A stretch of DNA of 61,984 nt, taken from Terfezia claveryi. Its lineage: Eukaryota > Ascomycota > Pezizomycetes > Pezizales > Pezizaceae. Numbering within the stretch: the stretch's first letter is position 1; each line of letters opens with the position of its first letter. Where the stretch lies: positions 1 to 61,984 of the forward strand of contig WHUX01000276.1 of NCBI GenBank assembly GCA_015179025.1, in the 5' to 3' direction. A program made the position numbers and the translations under genes. Below, one piece after another: positions 51,231 to 61,540 of this stretch. The notes under the pieces were generated by a model that saw only the letters and a list, made by a program, of their open reading frames with translations, was not told the DNA's origin and made no database searches.

Positions 51231-52480
51231 GTTAACTTATACTTATCTATTTATATAACTAATAATATTAATAACTTTATTAAACTTATACTATAGAGAT
51301 AGTCTATTAAGACTAAAGCTAGTTCTATTTACTTAATATATAAAGGAGTAGCTATAATATATAATCTAATACTTTAATTTATTTTCTATATTTCTAAGTT
51401 TCTAAAGAAGATTATTAGCTTTTTAACTCTTATAAAAAATAGCTAGTCTTTTTTTATATATAAAAGAAAAAATACCTAAACTTATATTTTACTTATATAG
51501 AATATAAATAATATTAATTAAAGAACTATTATATATTAAGAAAGAAAATAGTTTATTTTTAGTATTTCTAGAGATAGTATTACTATTAGAGATAAAGTAT
51601 ATTTCTATAATTATTAAAATATCTTTTAGTATCTCTTAGAAATCCTAAAAAATACTAAAAGATATATAGGAGATATTTAAAAGATACTTAAGAGATAAAA
51701 AAGATATAAAAGATATAAAAAACAACCTTATTTCCTAAAGATACCTCCTAGTATCTTGATACTACTTTTTTTTTACTAATGTATACTAATTTATATAAAC
51801 CTCTACTAGTAGTATATATATAGTAAAGATAATATATACTTATTATTATAGATAACTTGTTTTAATTTTTTATAACTAGAGTAATTAAAAAAAAGTAAAT
51901 ATAGTAAGTACCTCATAAGGGATAATATAAGCTTTTAAAATACTAACTAGTTATATTATAAGTACTTTAAGGACTAACTAGAGAGAAAAATTTAATTTAA
52001 AAAAATTTCTCTAATAGCTTAAAATATAAAGAATTAACTTTAAGCTAACTATTCTTTACTATATTAAAATAAGAACAATAGTAGAAAGAGCTAAGTGAAC
52101 TATTATAATAATAATAAAGATAAATTTTAAAAGCCTACTAAAGAGTTTATAGTTTTTAGTAATAGATTATAATATATTTATTAAAAAGTATTTACTAGAA
52201 ATAGTTCTAAATAGGAAAGTACTATTAGAAATTATTTTTCTTATTAGAAATATTAAATAGAAAAGATTAAGATTTTAACTATTTAAACAACTAGTTTATA
52301 TTTATATATACCTTAATAAAAAACTAGAAAGTAGAACTACTAAAGTATAAATAGTTAAATTTACTTTATTTTAGAGTATCTTTAAAATTATAATTATTAC
52401 TACTAGAAGAATTACTACTAAAAGAATTACAACTACTAAAAATACTATATTAGTTTTAAAAATATCTTACTAATACTTAT
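51231..52480 (+). pseudogene. Copia B protease remnant and integrase (RIP-degraded)
   Basis: The integrase parallels Copia A: YILIIIDNLF, a stop, then FFITRVIKKK, and TLRTN, a stop, REKFNLKKFL at about 51965-52010 (RTDxGGEF block decayed). A weak DSGATNHI-like stretch at about 51245-51280 may be the protease. It is cut by MITE copy 3 and, at 52487, by the foldback element. Stops are everywhere. Confidence 0.65.
51536..51779 (-). mobile_element. MITE copy 3 (244 bp), inverted, in Copia B
   Basis: TTAAGAAAGAAAATAGTTTA ... ACTACTTTTTTTTTACTAA on the plus strand is the reverse complement of the family, heavily AT-shifted. The Copia A sequence at the same place (about 25200) is uninterrupted, which confirms an insertion. 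Confidence 0.72.
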
Positions 52481-52487
52481 GCAAGTA

Positions 52488-54428
52488 CTATACCAAAAAG
52501 GAAAATATTATTACTTGAGTGGTGATTCAGCTTCTCTATGAATACTAAGAGTACTATTTGAGTTATAGAACTTTATTAGCCTTATGAACAAAGTTAAGTC
52601 ATACTACATACTTCCGAGAATACTATAGTAATTTTGAATTGTAATAACTCTGTACTTTAGTAAGACATGAAGTTACTTAAATAAAATAGTAGTGTAATAT
52701 TAATACATAAAGTTGGTTAAATAAAATAGTAGTATAATGTTAATATACAATATTAGTCAAATATAATATCACTCTAATACTTATTCTAATACTTACTACA
52801 ATACTTTACTCTAATACTTGCTCTAATAATTACTCTAATACTTGCTCTAATACTTACTCTAATACTTGCTATAATATGTCTTAGAAATTTTATAAGATAT
52901 TGGATAAAGAGCAAAGGAAAAAAGTATAAGTAAGTAAAGTATAGATATTAGAAAACAATAGTAGCTAAGCCCAATTACTAAGGCCGATAATATAAACTTT
53001 CTAAAGACTATGAGATAATAGATAATAAGAGGGGTAGCATGATAGTATTTAGCCTTACTCAGCCCACTATCATATACAGGTACTGTACTACTTAATACCT
53101 AACTTAGTAATAGTCATATTAGGAAATTATAGTCATAGTACTGTAATATATATGGAGTTTAGCTTTGTAATATATATTATAGGAAGTTATGCCTTTACAG
53201 CCTATATATATATATTCAAGAAACTCATGTATTCGAGGCTTATATATATATACTTATATATGAAATTTATACTTTTGAGGCTTATATATATATATGCATG
53301 GAATTCATATTTGCATTGTCTCTAGATATATATAGAATTTATATATTTGAAGTCTATATATTTATATGTATAAATTTTCTGCTTTCACGATCTTTAGATA
53401 TACATAGAATTCATACTTTTATAGTAAGCCTCAAATGCATGAGTTTCTTAGATATATATAAATAAGCTATGAAGGCATAACTTCCTAAAATATATATTAC
53501 AAAGCATGAACTCTATATATATCATAGTACTATGACTATGATTTTCTAATATGATTATTATTAGGTTAGGTATTGAGTAGTACTATATCCACATATAATA
53601 GTGAGTTGTATAGGGCTAAGTACTGTCATGCCACCCCTCTTATTATCCATTATCTCATTGTCTCCAGAAAGTCTATATTATCAGCCTTGGCAATTGGGCT
53701 TAGCAACTATAGTTTTCCTATATATATACCTTCCCCTCTTATACTTTTTTCCTTTGCTCTTTATCTAATATCTTATATGATTTCCAAAATATATTAGAGC
53801 AAGTATTAGAGTAAGTATTAGAGTAAATATTAGATTAATTATTAGAGTGAGTATTAAAGCAAGTGTTGTAGTAAGTATTAGAGCAAGTATTAAAGTGAAT
53901 GTTATAGCAAGTATTAGTATGCTGTATATACTATTATAATTAGTAAATAAAATAAATATTTCCACTATACATATTCTTGATCTAAAGTCTGCTCTAAAAT
54001 CTGCTTCAAAATCTGCTCTAAAATCTGCTCTGAAATCTGCTCTGAAATCTGCTCTAGTACCAATATTCTAGAGCTGTTAGTATATATATAGCTTATTCTA
54101 GTATTATTATAACCTATATTTTAGCACTACAATATTATAATAGTATTCTTAATAATATAATAGTAACCATTTTTAGTCTCCATAATACTTACTAAAGTAA
54201 TTGTATTTTGAATAATATAGTAGCGAATATTTTAGTCTCTATAATACTTACTAAAGCAATAGTATTCCAGACAATAGATACTTTGTACTATACAATACTA
54301 CTAAAATAAAGTTGTCTTATATATATAGAAATAAATAGTAGTTGTCGACTAACATTAAAGTATTCACAATAATATAGGAATATAATAGTACTGTTTAGTA
54401 TATAATAATATCTCTCTTTTTGGTACAG
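52488..54428. mobile_element. Palindromic foldback element (1941 bp)
   Basis: Termini CTATACCAAAAAGGAAAATA and, inverted, CTGTACCAAAAAGAGAGATA are inverted repeats, flanked by TA on both sides (52486-52487; 54429-54430). The inner part is a large inverted repeat: about 52780-53330 pairs with about 53430-53960 around a spacer of about 100 bp. For example, the stretch around 52975-53060 is close to 90% identical to the complement of 53610-53700. No coding capacity. Short tandem repeats (AATACTTGCTCT; TCTGCTCTAAAA at 53988-54056) lie in the arms. It interrupts Copia B integrase. Confidence 0.82.
53988..54060. repeat. Six tandem units near TCTGCTCTAAAA
   Basis: About 12-13 bp units (AAATCTGCTCTG / AAATCTGCTCTA) inside the right arm of the foldback element, absent from the left arm. 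Confidence 0.85.
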
Positions 54429-54950
54429 TATTAGTTCAAGTATTTAATAATTTAATTACTTTAAAAAAACCTAATATCTTAATCTTAAATATCTAAAGAA
54501 TAGGCTTTACTAGGAAGTTTTCCTAAAAGCACTTAAAAAATTACTTTATTTAGTCTTTTATAAATACTTATACTACTAAAATATTCCTTACAAAAACTTT
54601 TTATAGTCTAAGAAATAATAACTTCTCTATAGTAGAAGTATATAAATATATATATAGCTGAAAGCTTTCTAAAAAATATAAGTTAAATAGAAAGTAAGTA
54701 AGTAGTTGCTAAGAAAATAGTAGACTCTATCTCTAGTACTAGATTTACTAATTATATAGCAACTAAATAAAAGCTAAAGTTTAATAGTTAAGAAGATAAT
54801 ATTAAGGCTTATATAAGATTTAGTATAGCTTAAAATATGAGTACTTAGCTCTATATTAGAAGAAGTCTATCTGAGTATAATTAAAGTTTTTTCTATACTT
54901 TAAATCTTAAAATAAAAGATTGTAAAAGTTTAAGAATACTAACTATAAAT

Positions 54951-55289
54951 GAACTCGACTAACAATAAAAAAAACCAACTAAAAACAAAACAACTAACCC
55001 TGAAATAAAACCCCTAAAATACAACCCGAATAATACCTGACGTCCAAAGTCATATAATGATCCTCACTGCCTCCGTTTCCCCCTACTGCCTCTATTGCCT
55101 CAGTTACTACTGACTACCTGCAGCAGACGGCTGATTTGCGTTCGAAGGGTTTGGAGAGGTGGAGATGGTGAGGTTTGGGAGTGCGGGCGGGGGTGAAGCT
55201 TAGGCATTTATCGTCTCCTAATAGTATTGGGCTATGTTCAACCCGTGAACTTTGCTCACCATCCATCGAATGCCCAACAGTCAGTTCAA
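54951..55289. other. Transition from AT-rich copia to normal-GC DNA
   Basis: No supported gene. An A-rich stretch (54965-54990) is followed by abrupt GC recovery from about 55020. Likely an old insertion border. Confidence 0.4.
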
Positions 55290-56385
55290 TTAAGTAGCCC
55301 GATGCCCTACGGCTATCACCTGATGTGCCTTGACGAGTTGTGGACCAAAGGTAATTTTTGGCCGTTTGAGGTATCGAATGTAGCAGTAACCCTCATCATT
55401 AGAATCGATGATGCCTGCATTTGGGAAGAGGCACTTGTACTCTATCTTGATATTGTTCAGAGTTTCCTGCTGGCGGGCCACTCTTCCATGGAGTTCATAC
55501 TTGTGTTGTTCGAAAGTATGGTCTTTTGTAGGTATCTGACACTGACGGACCCCAGCGACATTGTGTACATTTGCATCAGAATCTTCAGCAAAATCTTCAT
55601 AGTCGTTTTGGGGGATAAACTTCTCAAGTTTGAAGTAAGGATCAGCTCAAGGGGGGGTATTGGCTCTTGGGGGTACAGAATGGAGTAACACCATTAGGCG
55701 TACAGGGTCACTTTTAGATATTCAGAAAAATGCCTTCACCTCTGAATCAGAACAGAGACCGATATAGTTGGCAGGAAAGCTGAGGTTAGGAGAGTTCAGG
55801 TCTCTGAGTACGCCTAATATTTCTCGAACCTTTCTATCGGTAGGAATATGAGCTTTGACCATATCCCAAATCCCGTCTAGAGTTATTGTCTGAATAACCC
55901 CTAATCTTCTCCTATCCCGTTCATCCCAAATCTACCCGTTGATATCCCTATGCCCTCCTATCTCAAAATCACATACCCAGAATGCCACTGCTGTCCTGCA
56001 GCTTCGCCGGCATCGAAGATGTCATTTCTTCATCGGAGTTCTCATAATCATGTGCCCTCTTTTGAGCATGCTTGATAGCTAGGTTTTTTGATGTCTCAGA
56101 ACGTTTCTTCAGGCAATCTTGTAGTAGTGTCTCTAGTGCTTTTTTATGGGACTCGACCTACCTACCGGCTAGTCGATTCCTCATAGAACTCCTAAATCTA
56201 GTTAGGCTGTGAGCAGCAATAATAAGAGCATCTTTCTTATTTTGGCTTGCTGAGGCCCAACTTCGGATTGAATGTTAGGCATAATAGTCCTTAACAGCAT
56301 TGCACCATGATATATAGTCGGCATCTTGAATGTTCCACCCCAAGTCGGTCTTCGAGTTCTGAATTAGGTTCTTTGGAGTAACCAT
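55290..56385 (-). pseudogene. Unrecognised protein, one predicted intron and several RIP-type stops
   Basis: ATG at 56385 (MVTPKNLIQNSKTDLGWNIQ, DADYISWCNAVKDYYA), TAA at 56275, continuing HSIRSWASASQNKKDALIIA; TAG at 56158; LETLLQDCLKKRSETSKNLA ... SSMPAKLQDSSGILG. Then GTATGT (about 55976) to TAG (about 55932) would be a 45-nt intron. The second part reads IWDERDRRRLGVIQTITLDG, then KVREILGVLRDLNSPNLSFP, a TGA, a second TGA, and 63 open codons ending at 55290 (IKIEYKCLFPNAGIIDSNDE ... VIAVGHRAT). About 345 residues in all. Helical and charged, no known motif. It could be a Gag-like or host protein. Confidence 0.5.
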
Positions 56386-56894
56386 TTTGGTTGAATATAG
56401 GTCGTGTTAGTCTAGTCTAGGTTAGTCGGGTTGTTCTCCTCATGCGTCGGGTGTGAGTTTGGGTAAATAGAGGATTACCTTATACAGAAATATGCCTAAA
56501 TAAGATTTTGGTATTGCGCTCAACACAATGGTGGCTGTTGTTTAAGTGGATATAGTATGTAGATTAGGAATGATGATTTACTATGACTCGACAGGGTACA
56601 TTGGGTCTTTTATATCTAATATGGGCAAAGGCCTTCGTTTGAGCTTTGAAATCATGACTGTTTGAGGTCAAACTTCAAAACGGATAGAAAGTAATGCATG
56701 TGCTGGGTCATGTCTGAACCCAATGGCACTAGCCCACTCCAGGACAAGCTTGGTCTACAAGTATACTAGGGTAGTATATACAATACGGCAATATGCATAC
56801 GGGAACAACCTCAAGTTTACTTCGAATATTCATAAATTCTGAGATTACTACACTAATATTGTACCAATAGCTTTATTGTTACTTATTTTGTATA
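56386..56894. other. Unassigned spacer
   Basis: Upstream of the pseudogene on the minus strand. No repeat or gene identified. Confidence 0.4.
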
Positions 56895-56991
56895 ATGAGT
56901 TATAGTGTAGTGGTTAGGGATTGAGTTGATATTGAGCTTATCTACCGTAGGTGACTAGCAAGATATGGGTTCGTTTCTTCTTCAGTTTTTT
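56895..56991 (+). other. tRNA-like Pol III unit (SINE or tRNA relic)
   Basis: TAGTGTAGTGGTTAG (56903-56917) fits an A box and GGGTTCGTTTC (56967-56977) fits a B box. TTTTTT at 56986-56991 could end Pol III transcription. The T-stem and acceptor stem do not pair well and the A-B distance is long for an intronless tRNA, so this is a decayed tRNA, an intron-bearing relic, or a tRNA-derived SINE head. Confidence 0.4.
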
Positions 56992-57174
56992 ACTTTTTAA
57001 TTTTGATTGGTTCGCCAAGGAACTTATAATTAGACAGTCGTCCGACTGCACCAGGCAAACCCCTGACGAGCTTAGCAGAATACTTAAACAACATCACTTT
57101 ACAAAATTACTTCAAACTTCACTTTTTACCCATTTACTAATTGCGAAACTACCCCACAGATACCCAACTTCCAA

Positions 57175-58669
57175 AATGAACAGCAACAAAACCTGTTGTC
57201 CCTGGTGTAATAGTATGTATGCTTCTTGGGGAGCATATGCTAATCACATTGAGAACAAACATCCAGACAAATATGAAACATTCACCCCTCGTGCGCATCG
57301 GTAAAATGATGTTCCGCAGCATACAGAGGCCTATATAGAACAATCAGGCCCCGTATTGACCCACGAAGGTGAAGCTTTTCCTCAAGGCATTTTAGGTATT
57401 GATCATGCTAACGATAGATGGTAAAGGTTCTGGTGGAAGGATTTCAGATAATAATGAGGATGAGGATGACTTTGGTCAACTTGATATTGATGGGGATGAC
57501 CTCGGCTGAATACAACAACTCTACGGAGATTTCCAGCCCATGAAACATGATGATATTGATGATCCGGCAAATGACTCGGATACAGAACCAATTCAGGAAT
57601 CCACCAATTCCCCTCCCAATGCCAAAGCACATAAAACTGACCAGATTCGGCAGTTGCCAGCTGGATATCAAGCAGGCCAACCACTCCAAGATTTTCCATT
57701 CTCAGTGCAACGATCACTGGGATACAATCATCTTTATCCCTTCTATAATGCCTGTAATTTCAAGCTGGCCCAGTTTTTTACTTTCAGCAAGGTGCCCCTA
57801 ACTAAGATTGATGATTTTTTTCGGGAGAACATCTTGCCAGGGTCACCCACCGACCCACCAACATCTGGTGTCTCCTTTAAATCGGGGCACACATTCACCA
57901 GACAAACCGACAAAATGGTTACCGATCCTGGGTGGGCAACAGGATCAGTTCAATATGCTGAGCATCCCAAGGCCGATTTCTACTATCGCAATATAATAGA
58001 TTGTATCAAATATCTATTGCGGCAGCAAGCCTTTGTAAAACATATGCTCTGGGAACTAGTAAAGTTGTTCAACTCAGATAATAAGAGAATATATTCCGAG
58101 CTGAATATAGGATTATAGTGGTAGGATCAACAGGTATGCATCCTAATTAAATTATCCTACTATAGCTGCTTGCTTACGTCTTCCAGAAGCAAGTTTCCGT
58201 CAGGTGTACGGTGGTCCCAGTCCTTTTGGTGTCGAATCAAACCCATCTCACCAACTTCTCTGGGGACAAGAAGTTATGGTTACTGTATATAAGTATTGGG
58301 AATATTAAATCCACCATTCACAATAAACTGACCATGAATGCATAGATTCCTATTGCCCTACTTCCGATCCTCCCAAAACGCCTTGATAGAATTCCCGGGC
58401 ACCCTGTCGAGGCTCAAGAATTAGATGCCCTCCAGGTTATGCATAGGATCCTGAGTTCTATACTCAGTCCCCTGGCCGACACAACAATTCAGCAAGGGAC
58501 TGTGATAGTATGTTGTGATGAAAAGGTATGCAACTGCATGCCTAGGCTATCTGCCTGGTTGGCAGACTACATAAAGAATGTCATGATCCATGGAATTCTT
58601 TCCAACAGATGCCTGGTCTGCATTGCTGTAAAGTGTTGTATGGGGGACTGGACAATCAGTTTAGATTAG
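57175..58669 (+). pseudogene. Plavaka-type (CACTA-like) DNA transposase, N-terminal and central part
   Basis: ATG at 57175. N-terminal finger CPWCNSMYASWGAYANHIEN through KH (C2H2). After a TAA (57302) and an acidic stretch, 57540-58118 reads LQDFPFSVQRSLGYNHLYPF, CNFKLAQFFTFSKVPLTKID, DFFRENILPG, IIDCIKYLLRQQAFVKHMLW and KRIYSELNIGL, with TAG twice where Trp is expected. It continues with TVVPVLLVSNQTHLTNFSGD, KKLWLLYISIGNIKSTIHNK, IPIALLPILPKRLD and PRLSAWLADYIKNVMIHGIL. These blocks match the conserved fungal Plavaka layout (P...LASDKTQLTNFSGDK; YLTIGNI; ADYPEQ). The C-terminal catalytic part is missing. Ends at about 58669. Confidence 0.72.
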
Positions 58670-58786
58670 ATAAGGATCCAATCTTAATCAGATAATCTCA
58701 GGCTAGTAATGTATACTACAAAGTAGATTACTAATAGTGTATTATTAATCCTCACTATGAAAGTTATTACCAGTAGCATAAGATTA

Positions 58787-59256
58787 CTGTAATAGGTAAA
58801 GTAGTATAGGAGTGCCAAAGGCACTTAGAAGATTAACCAGTGGAACTTCTATATTGATTGTACTCTAACTATGTTTTGAGTTCTAACTATCTGTCCAACT
58901 AAAGGGAAATTCAGGGGACTATATATGTTTCCAATAGGGCAGTGCTGGGGCAGTGCTGAGGCAGTGCACCATCATCTGACCCTTACATGTGATAAAGATC
59001 AGCATCATCTGATCCTCTAGATAGTACTTCCAAATACTATCTAGTACAAAATAGGTTAAGTCTTAACTTAGACTTATACATGTGAAAGCATGTGAAAGCA
59101 TGTGATAATATGTAAAAGCATGTGAAATATTAGCAAGGCAGATAGCACACAGAATGTTGTGTGTTTTGAGATGCTTGCTTAGTAAGAAAATATATAAGAA
59201 ATACATTTGTGAGGGAGAGGGTTAGTCATAGGGTATGAGTAAGCCACTTCCTTACA
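58787..59256 (-). repeat. 3' LTR of chromovirus G (left border uncertain)
   Basis: The right border is firm: TGTAAGGAAGTGG after a purine tract. The left border is chosen at TGTAATAGG (58787), but the LTR could reach to about 58670. It contains GCATGTGAAA in tandem (59083-59130, four units) and GGCAGTGCT repeats (58938-58965), plus TATATATT (59188-59197) as TATA box. Confidence 0.45.
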
Positions 59257-59319
59257 TGCCTCCCTGTTTAGATAAAAACTCCATCTTAGGAAATAAACAG
59301 GGGAGATGGGTTATGTACA

Positions 59320-59886
59320 TTAGTAGTTAACATTCAACCCATAATACCTATTGTTCCTGTCCATATAGGTACTACTTCCTTCTGCTCCTGTATCATACCT
59401 GACATTATTATACCCTTCCTTGAAATCCTTATCAATAACTTTCTGAGCAAAGAAATGTTTAAGCATCAACTGGGGTATGTCTAACTCTTTTCCCTTGTCT
59501 TTGTCAATCTTGACTGCATTGGATGAGACAGGGGTAGCAAGGACTTTCTTTCTTTCATCATCAATCATTTGCAAGGTTTCTTTCCTTATCTTATTTTTGC
59601 CAAGCTTATTCTTACCAACCTTTCTCTTTTTGTAAGTTGCTTGCTTATTACCAGTCAACCAGAATTGTTTTTTCAATGACTCATCAACACTATCAGTATA
59701 TACCCACTCATCAAATTTATGAGGCCATCCCTTCCATTTCACCTTGTACTGCATCTTCCCTGTTCTAGGTTGTAACCTAAATTCCAAAACTCTTTCTACC
59801 TCATACCTATCTTCCTTAACTGGTCCTGGTTGTTCCAGAGTTCTGGAGGGGAACAGTTGTATTGGATTAGGGAAGAAGGGCTTCAA
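59320..59886 (-). pseudogene. Chromodomain and C-terminus of chromovirus G
   Basis: Open for 189 codons (59886 to 59320). Chromodomain: RYEVERVLEFRLQPRTGKMQ, then YKVKWKGWPHKFDEWVYTDS, with the aromatic cage positions (Tyr, Trp, Trp) present. A Lys-rich tail follows (YKKRKVGKNKLGKNKIRKET). The first codons belong to the integrase C-terminal module, so the true start is inside Pol. It would direct integration to heterochromatin. Confidence 0.8.
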
Positions 59887-60848
59887 AAGTGAGGTGTGAA
59901 AGGAATTGTTGATATTATTGAGGTCAGGAAAGTCAGTGAAGTCAAGTTTAGCATTTTGACTCCATGGTGAATATTTGGTAATAGTGAAGGGGCCTATCCA
60001 TTTTGGGATAGTTTGGAGGAGTGGTACCTTGTGGGAGGTTTTTTGTTGATAGCATCACCTGATCATTGACTTGGTAATCAAGGGAGGCTCTTCTGTGTTT
60101 GTTGGCTTGCTGAATTTGGTCCTTTTTGCTTTAGTAAGGTTTTCAGCAACCTGGTAAAATCTGGTTGTAGGGTTTGAATAGGTAGGAATTGGGTGAGGTA
60201 GGATAGGTGGTGACAAATTAGGCTGGTATCCTAGCTTAGTAACAAAGGGAGAAAGTCCTCTTGTATCACTAACTCTTGCATTCACCTCTGTTTGAATAGA
60301 AGGTGTGGCTTGTACCCAATTCATTCCCTGTTCCAGCTTCTTAGCTGCAAACATAGGAATAATTGTCCTATTCTTTCTTTCACTTGTCCCATCAGTTTGG
60401 GGGTGATATGTGGAAGATGCTTTATGCATAATTCATTATTCTGCATCCAATCTTGAAATGTAGTAGACATAAACAAGGGGTCTTGGTCAGAAACAATTTC
60501 ATAAGGGAATCCCATATTAGGCTTAATAAATCTTTCAAAGATATCAATAACCCTTAATGTATCAACATTGTCTGCAACAGGTAACAAGAATGTGAAATCA
60601 GAATGCCTGTCAGTCATGACTAATAACTTATGAAATAACAACATGTGAGGCTTATCATCTTTAGGAGTCCTGTAACCAAGAGTAAATTCAGTACATGAAA
60701 TCATAACAGGTTCCATACTAAGAAAATCCATAGCCATACTATCCCATGGCCTAGTAGGTACATTCAGAGGAGTAAGGAATCCAGGGGGTTTCTGTGTGGA
60801 TTCTTTGGTGATTTGACAGGTTTCACAACTCCTCACAAATTGTTCAAC
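59887..60848 (-). pseudogene. Integrase of chromovirus G (broken)
   Basis: 60836-60321: second half of the zinc head (RSCETCQITKEST), catalytic Asp in SMAMDFLSMEP and in EIVSDQDPLF. A frameshift near 60425 moves to 60429-60055, with STYHPQTDGTSERKNRTII carrying the catalytic Glu. The region 60054-59887 reads KWIGPFTITKYSPWSQNAKL (GPF module). A TAG at about 60849 (Trp expected, FYK/VEQF) separates it from its His-His head. Confidence 0.82.
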
Positions 60849-61540
60849 CTACTTATAAAAATCCTGAAAGATGTACTTATTGGTAAGCTCTTCTGCTGTT
60901 TTTGCAAGGCCTCCATGTCCAGTGGTGACATGTGCTTGTTGGATAAGGGCTTCAGAGGCAGGGTTACCTTTAACTTGTAGTCCCTTGGGGATGACCATTC
61001 TCCAAGCAAAATTCTTCAAGAGGTATATAAACCCATCCTGTACCTTTACTGTAGGTACCTGCTCTCCTTTCTTGACCCTTAAGTACAGTGGTCCAAACAC
61101 TGTATCTTTTTCTAGCTCTTCTCCATAATGCCATTTCAACTCATGATCTCTTATCCACTCAGCAATTACCAAATCTGGTTCCATGCTCTTTTCATCTTCA
61201 TCCTGGACTCCTAGTGTCTTTTTTAGGTAGTCACTATTGTGGAAGGGCTTATTGAGGGCCTTCAGGTTGTTTTTCCTAGTGTTACAGGAGCTGACAAAGT
61301 TTTTGTTCAGGTTATGGTAGCCAAGATAATACTTGCATCTTGGTACCTCTTTTCCTTCTATGGTAGTGACTTTTGGAAGATTTGGGCATAGGTGGGACCA
61401 GTGACCATCTTGGTTGCATATGCTGCACTTCCTAATGGTTTCTTTTGGTAGTGGATATTGTAGTGGATAGAGTTTGTTGTCAAGGGGGCATTTGTTGCTG
61501 AGGTGAGTGGTTTCCATGCAATTGGTGCATCCATCAGGAA
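60849..61540 (-). pseudogene. Gag zinc knuckles fused to the integrase zinc-binding head
   Basis: Open from 61517 to 60849. CTNCMETTHLSNKC and CSICNQDGHWSHLC are two CX2CX4HX4C knuckles. About 100 residues of linker follow (VIAEWIRDHELKWHYGEELE; GPLYLRVKKGEQVPTVKVQD). Then comes the HH part of the integrase head (HVTTGHGGLAKTAEELTNKY). Protease D-x-G, RT YxDD and RNase H motifs are absent between them. A full element would have about 700 codons there. The in-frame junction lies between the second knuckle and the linker. Confidence 0.75.

Larger units (their letters stand above)
49712..54950 (+). mobile_element. Copia B: second Ty1/copia copy, 3'-truncated, with three nested elements
   Basis: LTR about 49712-49982 (TATTGGAATAAGG ... 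TTTCTATA), primer site TGGTAGCAACACC at 49983, then gag, a protease remnant and integrase homologous to Copia A in the same order. It carries MITE copy 2 (50554-50798), MITE copy 3 inverted (51536-51779) and the foldback element (52488-54428). Copia sequence resumes at 54431 and fades near 54950 before RT. No 3' LTR is seen. The left flank is GGATA (49707-49711). Confidence 0.75.
58670..61540 (-). mobile_element. Chromovirus G: Ty3/gypsy element lacking protease, RT and RNase H
   Basis: Minus strand: two Gag zinc knuckles (61540-61400), a linker, integrase (60980-60055), GPY-like region and chromodomain (59890-59690), then purine tract AAACAGGGAGGCA (59257-59269) and an LTR beginning TGTAAGGAAGTGG at 59256. 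The protein family differs from the chromoviruses at 1-10981. The Gag frame runs into the integrase head without a break and with nothing between, so the enzymatic core is absent by internal deletion. The 5' LTR is not in the window, or has been lost at about 61540. Confidence 0.75.

Noticed and set aside
53765..53965. 66-codon minus-strand frame rich in Leu, Ile and Thr
   Set aside because: Reads through the AATACTTGCTCT tandem repeats in the foldback arm; not a gene.
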